The notes: a model not told the origin generated them from the letters alone. A stretch of 64,000 nt of DNA from Metallyticus violacea (GCA_030762175.1 CM060833.1:3139501-3203500), one strand, 5' to 3'. Shown: positions 59,301-62,431, counted from the first letter of the stretch. Program-made: numbers and translations.

Positions 59301-59845
59301 CAAGGCCAGGACACAAACTAAAATATATAAACAACAAACCAAGCCTTGTGTTGCCTAGCAAATGGACAGCTTCAACACATCCAAAACACCGGAAATTATA
59401 ATTACATGACATGTTCATCACTTGAAGACCAATATTTTAAATAATGAACAAGGTCATGGGAGCTTATCAAATACAGAAACTGCTTGATTAAAGCACATTT
59501 TAGTGAGACCTGTTACATTCTTTTATGTGTTTCTTATTTTGGTTGGCTGTTTGTAACCATTTTTTTTTTAAAAAATCTAATGATATCTTTTGTGGTATAC
59601 TGGGAAATATATTAATTAATTTTGGAATCTAACAATGGGTTGGGGATAGGGTGATAGGAAGTATGTTAATACTGAAGTTGCTTCTTGTCCTAACACTTGC
59701 ATTTTCTGCTTAGTGAGTAATTCACAGACACTGGTAAAAATAGTGCCAAGAGTGACTTCATCAGGTTCAAGGGATATCTTCAGTACAGCTCTTGCTTCTG
59801 CTGACATCAACTTGGACACACTGCAGTACATTGAAGAGAACTTAG
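11107..59845 (+). CDS. EMSY: EMSY transcriptional repressor, ENT domain (15 exons, 3' partial)
   Basis: Join of 11107-11167, 18857-19031, 22654-22829, 24950-25137, 28949-29077, 34694-34922, 37161-37340, 39821-39970, 44020-44213, 44515-44628, 48835-48979, 50587-50700, 55402-55460, 57429-57531 and 59714-59845, about 716 codons. The gene is not finished at the window edge. Known of the family: nuclear chromatin-associated repressor with an N-terminal ENT domain; the human protein binds BRCA2 and HP1. Seen here: ENT domain at about residues 5-95 (LDMSRDECKRILRCLELEAY, RHRAEVRRAVNDEKLATIAE, EWAIEGRRLVPLMPRLVPQT), a basic RKRRR cluster near 185, Ser/Thr/Pro-rich low-complexity regions with conserved islands (PVKIT, KPNVIVVQKG, TKILPK-like AKILPKAA), then an ELDPQTGIY island near 658. 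All introns are GT-AG and phases agree throughout. The protein is shorter here than human (about 1,320 aa) because the 3' exons are absent. Confidence 0.93.
12126..12270. repeat. Pyrimidine triplet tract (CTT)n/(CTC)n in EMSY intron 1
   Basis: About 145 nt with only pyrimidines on the plus strand, apart from a G or two. It is arranged as CTT, CTC, CTC and CTT blocks, so it has near mirror symmetry. The ORFs through it (poly-Arg/Glu/Lys or poly-Ser/Leu) are not genes. Confidence 0.92.
12470..13115 (-). mobile_element. LINE fragment (RTE/L1-like RT)
   Basis: Minus-strand reading: AFDSVPWKDIWEALEV near 13080, LLNLIKSVYQNPVEMVKIEG, EKGINQGDSLSVLLNICLDE (the GVRQGDPLSPLLFNL block), then GMIVNVEERKVMKAN and GGKTLEMVYMYEYL. 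Frames are broken. Confidence 0.75.
13140..14525 (-). mobile_element. PLE with RT end, GIY-YIG and inverted terminal repeats
   Basis: From 14290 down: RYVDYVFAI (RT box, second Asp changed), MLPFLDLKMI, FDIYRKDTHTDNYIK, then a linker, YGIYQINCKNC (GIY-YIG start), SAVAAHFWNENHET and LNIWKEFI. The frame is broken. The terminal stretch at 13145-13320 recurs inverted at 14330-14520 (ACCTACCTACCCA arms, GAGGATGTGGACAA). Confidence 0.82.
15690..15970. repeat. Inverted PLE termini
   Basis: Arms at about 15745-15835 and 15843-15945: AACTAGTTTCACAAACCC on the left and TTCATGAAACAAGTTCT on the right, with CTCCACTTACTAGTTTATA facing TATAAACAAGTAAGTGGA. The right arm holds a CTGATGA box at about 15846 and GAAAC at about 15868. 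No ORF between. Confidence 0.78.
16129..16640 (-). mobile_element. LINE 3' end with AAT-repeat tail
   Basis: Minus-strand reading shows a DPRVIGNILYNKLPLSIKSQ block then GKKFERELKNFLIDK, the C-terminal tail of CR1/Jockey-type LINE proteins. It ends at an AAT microsatellite (16129-16170) that looks like the element's 3' tail. Confidence 0.7.
17150..17945 (+). mobile_element. mariner-like remnant
   Basis: Plus strand, broken frames: ISLGATHMLVTEKLHMRRVC, ENVKFFSKVITAYEIW (D replaced by Y in the usual ADETW box), KKAKVVASI and DIQGIVYQHVIPA. It ends near GATCATTCTTTATTGAATG. Same family as the minus-strand copy at 34949-36373. Confidence 0.78.
17950..18720 (-). mobile_element. mariner-like C-terminal remnant, minus strand
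   Basis: Minus reading gives a SEKDYFEKK-like C-terminus near 18020 (compare GGDYFEKD). It sits back to back with the preceding mariner. The upstream part up to about 18720 is only weakly recognisable. Confidence 0.5.
18857..19031 (+). CDS. EMSY: EMSY exon 2, ENT domain core
   Basis: Acceptor TTGCAG ends at 18856 and donor GTAAGT is at 19032. It encodes ELEAYSNLVSAFRAQGELSK, then KRKLLQDLAATLNISMERHR and AEVRRAVNDEKLATIAE, which is the bulk of the ENT helical domain. It is the most conserved segment of the protein. Confidence 0.95.
19168..19240. repeat. AAT microsatellite
   Basis: About 70 bp of uninterrupted AAT triplets. Confidence 0.95.
19307..20527 (+). mobile_element. mariner-like element with terminal inverted repeats
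   Basis: Left end TATGAGGGTCATTTGAAAAA, right end the complement of CATGAGAGTCATTTGAGATG. The size of 1.2 kb fits mariner. Its last ORF (20164-20460) reads LLPHPPYYPDLTPSEFLLFL and FLEHSWTKRISVKGDYVKK, the standard mariner C-terminus. Upstream frames are full of stops. Confidence 0.85.
20690..21540 (+). mobile_element. PLE termini and GIY-YIG fragment
   Basis: 20690-20880 is a minus-oriented terminus (CTCACTTAAC, then GCATGTTTCGGGAACATTTG, the complement of a hammerhead-like end). 21040-21540 reads on the plus strand CKDCDQVHTGKMKRSLETHT and KEHFRNICYN, a GIY-YIG remnant without the intact Tyr-Ile-Gly. Confidence 0.68.
21540..21990 (+). mobile_element. PLE 3' end split by a SINE
   Basis: PLE sequence up to 21618 resumes at about 21910 with a GATGATGGGAGTGAATGTTC core and a decayed GAAAAATGTCC end. 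The SINE lies between. Confidence 0.6.
21619..21909 (+). mobile_element. tRNA-like SINE inside PLE
   Basis: Older plus-strand copy (GTAGCCAAGATCATTAAGGC head, GGTTTGATTCC B box, A-rich tail). Flanked by an 11-bp duplication with one mismatch, TCTCCCAGTTG (21608-21618) and TCTCCCACTTG (21910-21920). Confidence 0.82.
21990..22650. other. EMSY intron 2, nothing recognised
   Basis: AT-rich intron sequence. No motif, repeat arm or ORF was recognised. Confidence 0.5.
22654..22829 (+). CDS. EMSY: EMSY exon 3, end of ENT domain
   Basis: Uses the acceptor TGTAG at 22649-22653. The later CAG at 22659-22661 would break the frame. It encodes IAGPNTSTEWAIEGRRLVPL, then MPRLVPQTAF and an Ala-rich stretch. 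Donor GTAATT at 22830. Confidence 0.93.
23270..23608. mobile_element. Head-to-head PLE fragments
   Basis: 23270-23565 reads on the minus strand as GIY-YIG region (HFVKRTS-type frame; FWEHSHEIKQGAILLKEPVE then LTTWVNIFILKK). At about 23570 it joins plus-strand ENLINFDVAS. A SINE inserts at 23609. Confidence 0.65.
23609..23887 (+). mobile_element. tRNA-like SINE, 12-bp TSD
   Basis: Plus-strand copy with a decayed head (GGTGGCTGAGGTCATTAATA) and a tail AACACCATTAAAAAAA. Flanking duplication ATCTACTTCTTG (23597-23608) and ATCTATTTCTTG (23888-23899), 11 of 12 identical. Confidence 0.85.
23955..24900 (+). mobile_element. Decayed IS630-type transposon (same family as 40877-42204)
   Basis: Starts with ACAGGGTTATTACAAATGAT, close to the inverted end of the copy at 40880. 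A C-terminal part reads MHFFVWGYVKDSVFMPPLPT. Internally deleted and broken. Confidence 0.72.
24950..25137 (+). CDS. EMSY: EMSY exon 4, acidic/basic region
   Basis: Acceptor GTCTTGCAG ends at 24949 and donor GTAGGA is at 25138. It encodes a Pro/Ser-rich part, then KKDEEDENSRKRRRSMSLD, a bipartite-like basic cluster comparable to EKPRKRRR in human EMSY and a likely nuclear signal. Confidence 0.9.
25434..25763 (-). other. Unassigned 109-codon open frame
   Basis: Uninterrupted frame starting MEQDEESFNEWCEQDVITGF, acidic, with no motif I recognise. It ends at its 5' side against a SINE 3' fragment (25767-25800). It may be a piece of an unknown mobile element or chance. No splice or expression support. 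Confidence 0.2.
25767..25800 (+). mobile_element. SINE 3' fragment
   Basis: Short piece matching the SINE 3' region (CGCCTGTGGTGCCTCTGTAG, then AAAAATGGGTGATT). Confidence 0.65.
25801..26630. other. EMSY intron 4 segment, nothing recognised
   Basis: AT-rich intron. No transposase, RT or terminal-repeat motif was recognised. Confidence 0.45.
26640..27970 (-). mobile_element. mariner-like element, minus strand, with an internal insertion
   Basis: On the minus strand the right part gives mariner transposase N-terminal-to-middle sequence in broken frames. The end near 27945-27965 (GGGTCATTCCAAGAAATTTT) resembles the left end of the 19307 copy. About 26765-27020 appears to be inserted unrelated AT-rich sequence. 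Confidence 0.6.
28130..28375 (-). mobile_element. LINE C-terminal fragment with Cys motif
   Basis: Minus-strand reading has EEREGIAWLRAGVWRLKG then ICPLCGRRGEG, matching REGIAWLRAGIWRLKG and CPKCGGKEDMEH at 56760-56990. It is the zf-RVT-like tail of a LINE ORF2. Confidence 0.7.
28949..29077 (+). CDS. EMSY: EMSY exon 5
   Basis: 43 codons, phase 0. Acceptor TTTGTAAG ends at 28948 and donor GTAAGC is at 29078. It encodes VQNITSPQPAPARTVPFPVK, then ITLSTALGR and a Thr-rich end leading into VIIV of exon 6, matching SPVKITF...TTTQKVIIV of the human protein. Confidence 0.88.
29405..29875 (-). mobile_element. Decayed IS630-type transposase remnant
   Basis: Minus reading: a C-terminal RDARNVWRMKGGSFNNSF block (compare the RCRKCVEVNGGHFE type) and a FPQDSATAH-like block (QQDGATAH type) near 29750. 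Frames broken. Confidence 0.5.
30105..30500 (+). mobile_element. PLE RT fragment ending in inverted termini
   Basis: Plus strand: DAFLAIVNNKW-type RT remnant, DNTLPFLYIKINHNILEFGI and FRKDTCIDNYIK. From 30345 a palindrome: arms 30345-30408 and 30418-30480 containing AACACTCTTCATGCTTCACT, with CCTTAAAAATATCCG facing CGGATATTTTTAAGG. The right arm has a helix-II-like GAGAT..ATCTT then GAAACCGGTTCC. Confidence 0.8.
31070..31585. mobile_element. Inverted PLE 3' ends with intervening GIY-YIG tail and SINE fragment
   Basis: Arms 31080-31235 and 31430-31575 (ACACTCTTATGCTTCACTTA facing its complement; CATCTTCAACCAACTTGA facing TCAAGTTGGTTGAAGATG). Between them both strands read PLE C-terminal sequence. 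31281-31325 matches the 3' tail of another SINE (compare 49430-49475). Confidence 0.78.
31690..32030 (-). mobile_element. PLE 3' end, minus strand
   Basis: Minus frame reads FTWKTLLKQSTVIGQTAANR then SSSHSHTNIRQQLHN; the same 3' region occurs on the plus strand at 34040-34170 (STWKELLNQSTVIG type). It marks the end of a PLE with a GIY-YIG domain. Confidence 0.68.
32660..33100 (-). mobile_element. PLE terminus inside the LINE, split by a SINE
   Basis: 32680-32750 has CTTACGAAGCTTTAGACAAT and ACTAACTCCACTTAT. After the SINE, 33023-33100 has GATGATGGCAGCG, GGAAACATATCCT and AAGTGGAGTTAGT. These are the two sides of an inverted terminal pair. Confidence 0.72.
32751..33015 (+). mobile_element. 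tRNA-like SINE inside PLE inside LINE
   Basis: Plus strand: GGGGTGGCCAAGGTCATTAA head, GGTTCGAATCTC B box, GGTTTTCCTCAGTCCTCATA body and a GCATTAAACACTACTAAA tail. Third level of nesting here. A clear duplication was not resolved. Confidence 0.85.
33640..34180 (+). mobile_element. PLE GIY-YIG fragment and 3' end
   Basis: Plus strand: NPGVYKL then NKTYIGQTGRSILTCQKEHV, a good GIY-YIG core (GVYKL...TYIGQTGRS), later FDNIKILAI-type sequence and the 3' region STWKELL. Frames broken. Distinct from the KYIGK family at 4095. Confidence 0.75.
34694..34922 (+). CDS. EMSY: EMSY exon 6
   Basis: 76 codons plus 1 nt. Acceptor TTTTTCAG ends at 34693 and donor GTTTGT is at 34923. It opens VIIVSGATASGSPSILQRSL and continues as a Ser/Thr/Asn-rich low-complexity region. 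A mariner element begins only 26 bp after the exon. Confidence 0.87.
34976..35155 (+). mobile_element. Solo PLE terminus nested in mariner, 12-bp TSD
   Basis: 180-bp insertion carrying a hammerhead-like core and the CATAAGAGTATTAAATC / TAATTAAGAATAAATTAGTT terminal. Flanked by a perfect 12-bp duplication AAAGAATGATCA at 34964-34975 and 35156-35167. No coding sequence. Confidence 0.88.
35003..35044 (+). ncRNA. Hammerhead-ribozyme-like motif
   Basis: CTGATGA at 35007-35013, then TG, helix II CAGG (35016-35019) with CCTG (35026-35029), GAAAC at 35031-35035, short helix III, triplet GTT at 35038-35040. Helix I: ATAG (35003-35006) pairs with CTGT (35041-35044), one G-U. Confidence 0.65.
37161..37340 (+). 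CDS. EMSY: EMSY exon 7
   Basis: Acceptor TTGCAG ends at 37160 and donor GTAAGT is at 37341. It encodes GVPATAYITSPKIRPKAVQL, then a basic PRPRGG stretch and LHIKQDG, comparable to the IQIKQESG island of human EMSY. Confidence 0.88.
37480..38150 (-). mobile_element. mariner-like remnant, minus strand
   Basis: Minus reading: ETWIYCYEPENKCQSVKLVF then PDEDKPTRRR, the first catalytic Asp region of a mariner subgroup (WIYCYEPE...), followed by broken frames toward 37480. Confidence 0.72.
38300..38540 (-). mobile_element. PLE 3' end, minus strand
   Basis: Terminus with ATAGAATTTATTAAATATGT and CACACTACCCCACTTATAC, then a decayed hammerhead side and PLE C-terminal codons up to CATTAACATTTAG. Confidence 0.65.
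38860..39260. repeat. Inverted PLE termini
   Basis: Arms 38860-39000 and 39058-39200: TTTAATACTCTTATGCTCCA facing its complement, ACCATTGAATTATACAGAAC, and AGTCCATTCAACCAACA in the inner part. The centre encodes the PLE C-terminus on the minus strand. Confidence 0.82.
39104..39145 (+). ncRNA. Hammerhead-ribozyme-like motif
   Basis: Helix I ACAG (39104-39107) with CTGT (39142-39145), all Watson-Crick; CTGATGA at 39108-39114; TG; helix II CAGG (39117-39120) with CTTG (39127-39130, one G-U); GAAAC at 39132-39136; triplet GTT at 39139-39141. Confidence 0.68.
39315..39375 (+). mobile_element. SINE 3' fragment
   Basis: Young-looking 3' end (CGCCCGTGGTGCCTCTGTAG, AAAAACGGGCGTTAAACACT, A-tail) with no head. 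Confidence 0.8.
39821..39970 (+). CDS. EMSY: EMSY exon 8
   Basis: Acceptor CTGTGCAG ends at 39820 and donor GTAAGT is at 39971. It encodes GMKLMPVSNVGSTAKILPKA, then PVYVMSSTTSGMSMVTRTV, aligning with the QPSKILPKP...IMVVSSNG region. Confidence 0.88.
40160..42690 (+). mobile_element. mariner-like copy split by an IS630-type transposon
   Basis: Left half (to about 40870): GVKAAEINRHLTAVYGQEFP, ADRHITFDERVRQITLE, VIGDKSWCHYHTP (first Asp) and NPLNGNIQGVSSPRN. Right half (42215-42690): VPHPPYSLDLTSSGY and a KWWHSTSKG... C-terminal region. Frames broken. Confidence 0.78.
40877..42204 (+). mobile_element. IS630/Tc1-type transposon with decayed transposase
   Basis: Ends are inverted: CAGGGTTATTCTAAATGATT on the left, its complement near 42182-42202. 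The transposase starts about 41053 (MAVSSKEKAFCTLEYHK) and is broken by frameshifts near 41280, 41655 and 41810. DDE blocks: RLVFSDEAIFHVNGKAN (first Asp kept), VLQQNGAPPHFLREV (Asp changed to Asn in QQDGAPPH) and FSPRSPDLTPCNFFLWEYVK. It ends AHMEHL. Only the second catalytic Asp is lost; the copy looks young. Confidence 0.85.
42690..43080 (-). mobile_element. mariner-like C-terminal remnant, minus strand
   Basis: Minus frames read PTYSPDLAMSDCHLYSL then LKMKWYECKWKLC-type sequence, a mariner third-Asp block and C-terminus. Short and broken. Confidence 0.55.
43180..43890 (-). mobile_element. PLE GIY-YIG and 3' terminus, minus strand
   Basis: From 43882: GIYKLNCAEC (GIY), the linker, AVSQHFWMENHDIVNKAKLL, LATWKKIYIYKYKDSLMNF and the end of the ORF near 43345. 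Terminal region 43180-43335 with a hammerhead-like core. The YIG half is degraded. Confidence 0.8.
43298..43337 (-). ncRNA. Hammerhead-ribozyme-like motif
   Basis: Minus strand: CTGATGA at 43333-43327, extra T at 43326, helix II GAGAAC (43325-43320) with GTTCTC (43314-43309), six Watson-Crick pairs, GAAAC at 43308-43304. The helix III side is decayed (CAATT), so cleavage is doubtful. Confidence 0.55.
44020..44213 (+). CDS. EMSY: EMSY exon 9
   Basis: Acceptor TTATTAAG ends at 44019 and donor GTATGT is at 44214. It contains GGKPNVIVVQKGSTSG, the best conserved island of the C-terminal half (SKPNVIVVQK in human). It is followed by a very short 301-bp intron, mostly a PLE palindrome. Confidence 0.92.
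44227..44423. mobile_element. 197-bp palindromic PLE terminus in EMSY intron 9, 12-bp TSD
   Basis: Inverted arms: CATATGTTTCGGGA facing ATCCGAAACATATGTCC, with TTACATAAAAAT facing ATTTTTATGTAA. The right arm ends exactly at the target duplication; the left arm carries an extra CGTACTTACGAAGCTATTGA side. TSD TATGTACTATTT at 44215-44226 and 44424-44435. It supplies most of the 301-bp intron. Confidence 0.9.
44515..44628 (+). CDS. EMSY: EMSY exon 10
   Basis: 38 codons, phase 0. Acceptor CACCTTCAG ends at 44514 and donor GTACCA is at 44629. It encodes DAVSKMIMTKSLTTPLTTVQ then KPTSAVQSG, comparable to the ITKMIVTQPK region. Confidence 0.87.
44949..44995. repeat. Poly-T tract
   Basis: Long T run with G interruptions, probably the complement of a poly-A retroposon tail. 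Confidence 0.8.
45050..45990 (-). mobile_element. mariner-like remnant with internal tandem expansion
   Basis: Minus frames read FHHDNMPSHASGIFAAKVHD (second Asp block) and VLPNLPYLVPSNYFLFPNLK near 45067-45240, and an AKIASSIGKVMATVF block upstream in three tandem copies. The rest (45720-45990) reads the N-terminal part in broken frames. Confidence 0.8.
45316..45720. repeat. 135-bp tandem repeat, three copies
   Basis: Units start CCAGTAGTGAAGCATAAT at 45316 and 45451, and CCAGTAGGGAAGCATAAT at 45586, with an exact 135-bp period and only a few differences. It lies in the mariner transposase, so 45 codons are triplicated in frame. Confidence 0.92.
46270..46550. repeat. Inverted PLE termini
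   Basis: Arms 46283-46350 and 46460-46530: AGTGAGTCGATTTGATAATC with GCTCCACTTACTGTTGAATT on the left, the complement on the right. Centre with the PLE C-terminal minus-strand frame (as at 38980). Confidence 0.78.
46670..47415 (+). mobile_element. PLE RT fragment split by a MITE
   Basis: Plus strand: LAMGKLPVSVSN (the LAMGSP RT block) near 46755, then after the MITE an IFAIISKNI block and a PFLDLK-like block. It abuts a mariner at about 47418. Confidence 0.68.
46860..47062. mobile_element. 203-bp MITE with 27-bp inverted ends
   Basis: Left end CTGCTGGGAGCTGGAGAGAT, right end the complement of CTGTTGGGAGCTGGAGAGAT; the arms run 27 bp with one mismatch. TA at 46858-46859 and 47063-47064. No ORF. 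TA duplication suggests mobilisation by a Tc1/mariner transposase. Confidence 0.85.
47418..48017 (+). mobile_element. mariner-like 3' half
   Basis: Plus frame 47509-47787: YQHAVPPRTTVTAAYYTSVL, WRLHHDNAQPHIANQVMQFL (second Asp) and PHPPYSPNLAPGDFFV, then a frameshift and KKCIEVGRDYFQKDHV. Ends with the complement of ACGAGGGCTGATCAACAAAG. 5' half missing. Confidence 0.85.
48120..48360 (+). mobile_element. mariner-like internal fragment
   Basis: Plus frame GKTITGEYYSTLLNQLDGKI preceded by SAGKVMAQS-type sequence in another frame. Short piece, probably from a different mariner subgroup. Confidence 0.65.
48500..48625 (+). repeat. PLE terminus
   Basis: ACAAGTAAGTGAAGCATTAA, GTAGTTCAACTAAATCATAC: the same terminal family as 43200 and 54220. 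Single arm. Confidence 0.7.
48835..48979 (+). CDS. EMSY: EMSY exon 11
   Basis: Acceptor TTTCCAG ends at 48834 and donor GTAAAT is at 48980. It encodes GNVIVLDLSQEQLSKNSVLA, then EILQASGIISE. Reading phase matches both neighbours. Confidence 0.85.
49195..49400 (-). mobile_element. PLE terminus, minus strand
   Basis: Hammerhead-like core on the minus strand: CTGAGGA at 49311-49305, an extra T, helix II GGAA with TTCC, then GAAACATGTTC. It follows PLE C-terminal codons from 49400. Confidence 0.65.
49400..49480 (+). mobile_element. 3' end of another SINE family
   Basis: CTGATGACCTGAGATGTTAA, CATCCATAAATAAATC then poly-A. The same tail is found inverted at 31281-31325. Confidence 0.6.
49490..50125 (+). 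mobile_element. LINE 3' end with AAAT tail
   Basis: Starts in a C-terminal ORF2 remnant (FYHNHCPSLECIAKGLQTAK) and ends GGCCTTAGCTCTGCCAGAAT followed by AAAT repeats, which resembles the 3' end of insect CR1/Jockey LINEs. Confidence 0.7.
50214..50490 (+). mobile_element. Second tRNA-derived SINE family (candidate)
   Basis: Head with a B-box-like AGGTTCAAATCCC at 50274-50286 and an A-box-like TAGTGATGGTGTTTGCGA 40 bp earlier. Body with GAAGATGAATACCAGATAGC and an A-rich end at about 50480. Different from the main SINE. Confidence 0.5.
50587..50700 (+). CDS. EMSY: EMSY exon 12
   Basis: Acceptor TTCACACAG ends at 50586 and donor GTATAT is at 50701. It encodes GDPGCDWMTVDPEEKNTGVQ then a Gln/Glu run. 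Sequence similarity is weak; it is supported by phase and splice sites. Confidence 0.78.
50789..51109. mobile_element. 321-bp GC-rich insertion, 20-bp TSD, unknown class
   Basis: Flanked by a perfect 20-bp duplication (50769-50788 and 51110-51129, ATTAGATGGAAACTAATACA). GC-rich relative to surroundings, no ORF, no A-tail, no terminal inversion noticed, no clear pol III box. The length and TSD point to a non-autonomous retroelement. Confidence 0.8.
51405..51850. repeat. Large inverted pair of PLE 3' ends
   Basis: Arms about 51420-51615 and 51655-51845, nearly identical: ACTTATAGTTTTAAAAGAGG, GGAGCTAATTGCTCCCATCT, CTGGTGGCAGTTGGATGAAC and their complements. Both arms carry the PLE C-terminal frame and a GGGAGC..GCTCC helix-II-like element. 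The centre is AT-rich. Confidence 0.85.
51890..52900 (+). mobile_element. Decayed sequence, possible LINE ORF1 zinc-knuckle, SINE nested
   Basis: A CIKCGA run and neighbouring Lys-rich stretch (52105-52190) recall the Cys knuckle of Jockey-type ORF1 proteins, but the frame is lost. Called weakly. Confidence 0.25.
52385..52660 (-). mobile_element. tRNA-like SINE, 12-bp TSD
   Basis: Minus-strand copy with intact head (CCACGGGTGGCCGAGGTCGT as complement), GGTTCGAATACC B box and TTAACGCCCGTTT complement tail. Duplication TATAATACCAGA at 52373-52384 and 52661-52672. Confidence 0.9.
52901..53890. other. EMSY intron 12 segment, nothing recognised
   Basis: AT-rich, with short open frames and no recognised motif. 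Confidence 0.45.
53900..54420. mobile_element. PLE termini, minus copy followed by inverted pair
   Basis: 54050-54200: minus-oriented terminus (GGACATGTTTCAAAGGCAAA). 54220-54400: inverted arms with TAATGCTTCACTTGCTTGTC facing ACAAGTAAGTGAAGCATTAA. Confidence 0.7.
54760..55270. mobile_element. Head-to-head PLE GIY-YIG fragments
   Basis: 54760-54830 minus strand (LTNFWEHNHKTKQEAI) joined to a plus-strand fragment (HFKNI...KQLEKLAM, then NLVIAPLDKFCKFST). It ends about 130 bp before EMSY exon 13. Confidence 0.65.
55402..55460 (+). CDS. EMSY: EMSY exon 13 (short)
   Basis: 59 nt, acceptor CCTTACAG ending at 55401, donor GTAAGC at 55461. It encodes DEAVKLLGQTEFEESQTPAE. Supported by phase with both neighbours and good splice sites. 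Confidence 0.78.
56000..56560 (+). mobile_element. Tc1/mariner-superfamily remnant
   Basis: Plus frames: TPENLHTQRNIASRIRKSKG (helix-turn-helix part), VSLDEAWIYLDDTNKPCAFY (first catalytic Asp, here SLDEAW) and VGQNG. Middle lost. Confidence 0.6.
56760..57375 (-). mobile_element. LINE C-terminal part with CCHC-like motif
   Basis: Minus frames: RVARKGVTMERALKHWFRIL and LDERNLLRKGLEFQE, then EQREGIAWLRAGIWRLKG and QCPKCGGKEDMEHTVFRCKG (zf-RVT-like). Same family as 28130. Confidence 0.75.
57429..57531 (+). CDS. EMSY: EMSY exon 14 with LDPQTG island
   Basis: Acceptor TTGTTTAG ends at 57428 and donor GTAAAA is at 57532. It encodes SGTGTSQENEASGEMMEVVG then ELDPQTGIYSVPGT, aligning with the MDTLDPQTGLFY island of human EMSY. 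Confidence 0.9.
57532..57990. other. EMSY intron 14 start, nothing recognised
   Basis: AT-rich intron sequence without a recognised motif. Confidence 0.4.
58000..59460 (-). mobile_element. PLE (another family) with inverted flanks and a LINE piece
   Basis: Flanks 58010-58110 and 59335-59450 are inverted copies (TTTCTAGGCAACACA / TGTTGCCTAGCAAA). 58990-59290 reads on the minus strand SCGICYIAEIRGLIAKRLKE, a GIY-YIG with the core kept as CYI. 58240-58620 reads MDEERLLKMIHNKTETRKAT, a LINE C-terminus. Confidence 0.65.
59714..59845 (+). CDS. EMSY: EMSY exon 15 (last in window)
   Basis: Acceptor CTGCTTAG ends at 59713 and donor GTAAGA is at 59846. It encodes VSNSQTLVKIVPRVTSSGSR then DIFSTALASADINLD. 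The coding sequence continues beyond 64000; no further exon was found after 59845. Confidence 0.83.
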
Positions 59846-60329
59846 GTAAGATTGGCAGAGGCCTTTGAACTACATAAATATGAGTAACTTAAACTAATTC
59901 CCCAGAAAGATGGTGATAAGCAAACTACAAAAAGAACAGAAGTAATAAAAGACACATGTAATCCCATAGCTCACTGCAATTCTTTTCACGAGAGATGTAA
60001 GTGATGAAGCAAAAATGCTGTTGTTAGTAAGTTAAGCAGCTTTCAAACTCCTCCATAACAATGTCCAATCCTTATCAAAAGATGAATGAATTCAAAATTA
60101 TATTATTAAAAGAATTCTCTAGCATATCAGTTATCTGCTTCTTAGAACACTGACTACCTTCTGATTTATTACAAAATATTAATACCCCAAACTCTAAACT
60201 TGCAGAAAGTTTCTGCAGAACAGTACATAAGTGTGGAGAAAGCTGAACCTATGTAAAATACCATCTAAAATACAAATTCCTTCAGCAATTATAATCCTTC
60301 TCTTAGGAAAAGGATATTGAAATCACAGC

Positions 60330-62260
60330 TATTGAATTAGAAACTCCCAATTTAATAATAATTTGCATATAGATCCCCAGCTGGCAACATCATCACTTTT
60401 CTAGATAGGCTTGAAAATATGCTCAACAAAATTAAATAAAATATAATACTTTGCAGTGACATAAACGTTGACTTAAAGCCCAAAAGAGATCTTATCAATC
60501 TGATGTCCTCATACAACATAAAACATTCTTTAAGCTTCCACACTCATGTCTCAAACAACAGTTGCACAGTTGTTGACCAAATTTTCCTAACGGGGTCTCT
60601 AGTATCAAAAACAGAACCTTTTGAAATGGGATTCAGTGATCACAATGCTAAGATATTAACCCTTTCACAATACAAATACCCAAACCAGAAACTAAAATAC
60701 TAAAACAGTAAGAGTCTTTAATGACAGTAACATTGAACCTTTTTTAAATCTATTAAAAATGAAACCCGGGAAGAATTCTGTTCTACTATTGACTTAAATA
60801 TCAAATTTGATAGCTTTCATGAATCTTTAAAGTTATATTTTAATATAGCTTTCCCATCACAAAGAATCACTGAATCCTTTTCCAAAATAAAGGCTTGTTG
60901 GAAAACGAAAGGTATAAGGATTTTCTGCATTAAAAAATGGACAATATATCCAATCTTAAAAACACAAATTATGCCCCTATCATTATTTCCACAAATATAA
61001 AAATGTGCAATGACAGCTATATACATCAGCCCCAAATAAAGTGAAAGCAATTTGGAATATTGTTAAAAACAAGAAAAACTCAAATGCTAGTATAGCTAAT
61101 TGTATACAAACACCAACTTTAATATTGTACTTATTAAATAATCACTATTCACAGAACCAGGCTAATACCAGTATGTATCTATATCCAACTTACCACAAAG
61201 AGGCCCAAACCATGCTAACCAACATTAAAAATAACACTCATCAGGAATAGATAACCATTCCAGACTTCTTATTAAAAAAATGTGCTTCAGTTTTAGTAAA
61301 CCCTCTCACAGATATCTGCAATTGTTCACTGGAGCAAGCAGTCTTTCCTCAATCTCTCTAAAAGCAAAGTTAAACCCTTGTTTAAGAAAGGTGGAAAAAC
61401 AACCTTGAACAATTACAGACCAGTCTCTCTATTATCTGAAGTCAGCAAAGTAATCAAAAAGAACTTCTATAATAGATTATTAAAATTTATAGAAAGTAAA
61501 TAATTTATCACCCACAACCAACATGAAAAAAGAAATCAACAGAAACTGAATTGTTCCTCTTCATCAATCATACCCTAAATGTGTTAGACAACAAAAAGAA
61601 TATATCAGGTATACTTTTTGACTTATCTAAAGCCTATGACATATTGAACCATGCATTACTCTTCACAAAACTAGAAAACTCAGGAATAAGAGAACATGCC
61701 CTAAATTGGATCAAATCATACCTAAACCAGAGAGCACAAATAATAGAAATAAAGCATGGTGAAATAAAACACTGCCATTGGACAAAAGGGAGTATCATTG
61801 CTGAAGTACCACAGGGATCAACTAGGACTACTTATCTTTCTGTTATTTGTAATGACCTAACATTTAAAATGTCTCAAATAACACAATTCAGTATGCTGAT
61901 TATACAACCATTTTAGCACAGGGTTCAGGGAAAGAAACTCAAAAAATTCTATTAGATAAAATCATATACAAAGCATCAAAGTGATTTGATATGAATAAAC
62001 TAATAGTTAATACAGAAAAAACCAAATTTGTTTCATCTGAAACAAAATAATTATGAAGAACCAATAATTACTTTTAAAAATAAAAATATTCAAAGCACCA
62101 ACAATATAAAATTCTTAGGCATTATGATTGAAAACAATCTAAAATGGAATGCACATGTGCAGTACTTGATTAAAAAGTTAAATAACATTTGTTCAACTTT
62201 AGACAACTTGTACAAAATGTAAATACAGCTACTCTTAGGATAGTGTATTTTGCATGTGCA
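60330..62260 (+). mobile_element. LINE (CR1/Jockey-like) EN end and RT, split by PLE
   Basis: Plus strand: endonuclease end (SHVSNNSCTVVDQIF-type, GFSDHNAKILTL at about 60630), then KKGGKTTLNNYRPVSLLSEV, ILFDLSKAYDILNHALLF, GVPQGS-like EVPQGS near 61805 and NIKFLGIMIENNLKWNAHVQ. Broken by stops. More LINE sequence follows the PLE. Confidence 0.82.
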
Positions 62261-62431
62261 CACATATGGTATAAGTGCAAGTTCTGCAAACAGTTATTCA
62301 TGACCCAGAAAAGACTAAGATGAATAATGACTGAGTCACGTGCAAGAACTTCCTGCAAACCACTGTTTAAAAACCTTAAAATTCTTCCTCTTGATTGTAT
62401 ATATATGAAACATTAAGGCTATTCAAAAACA

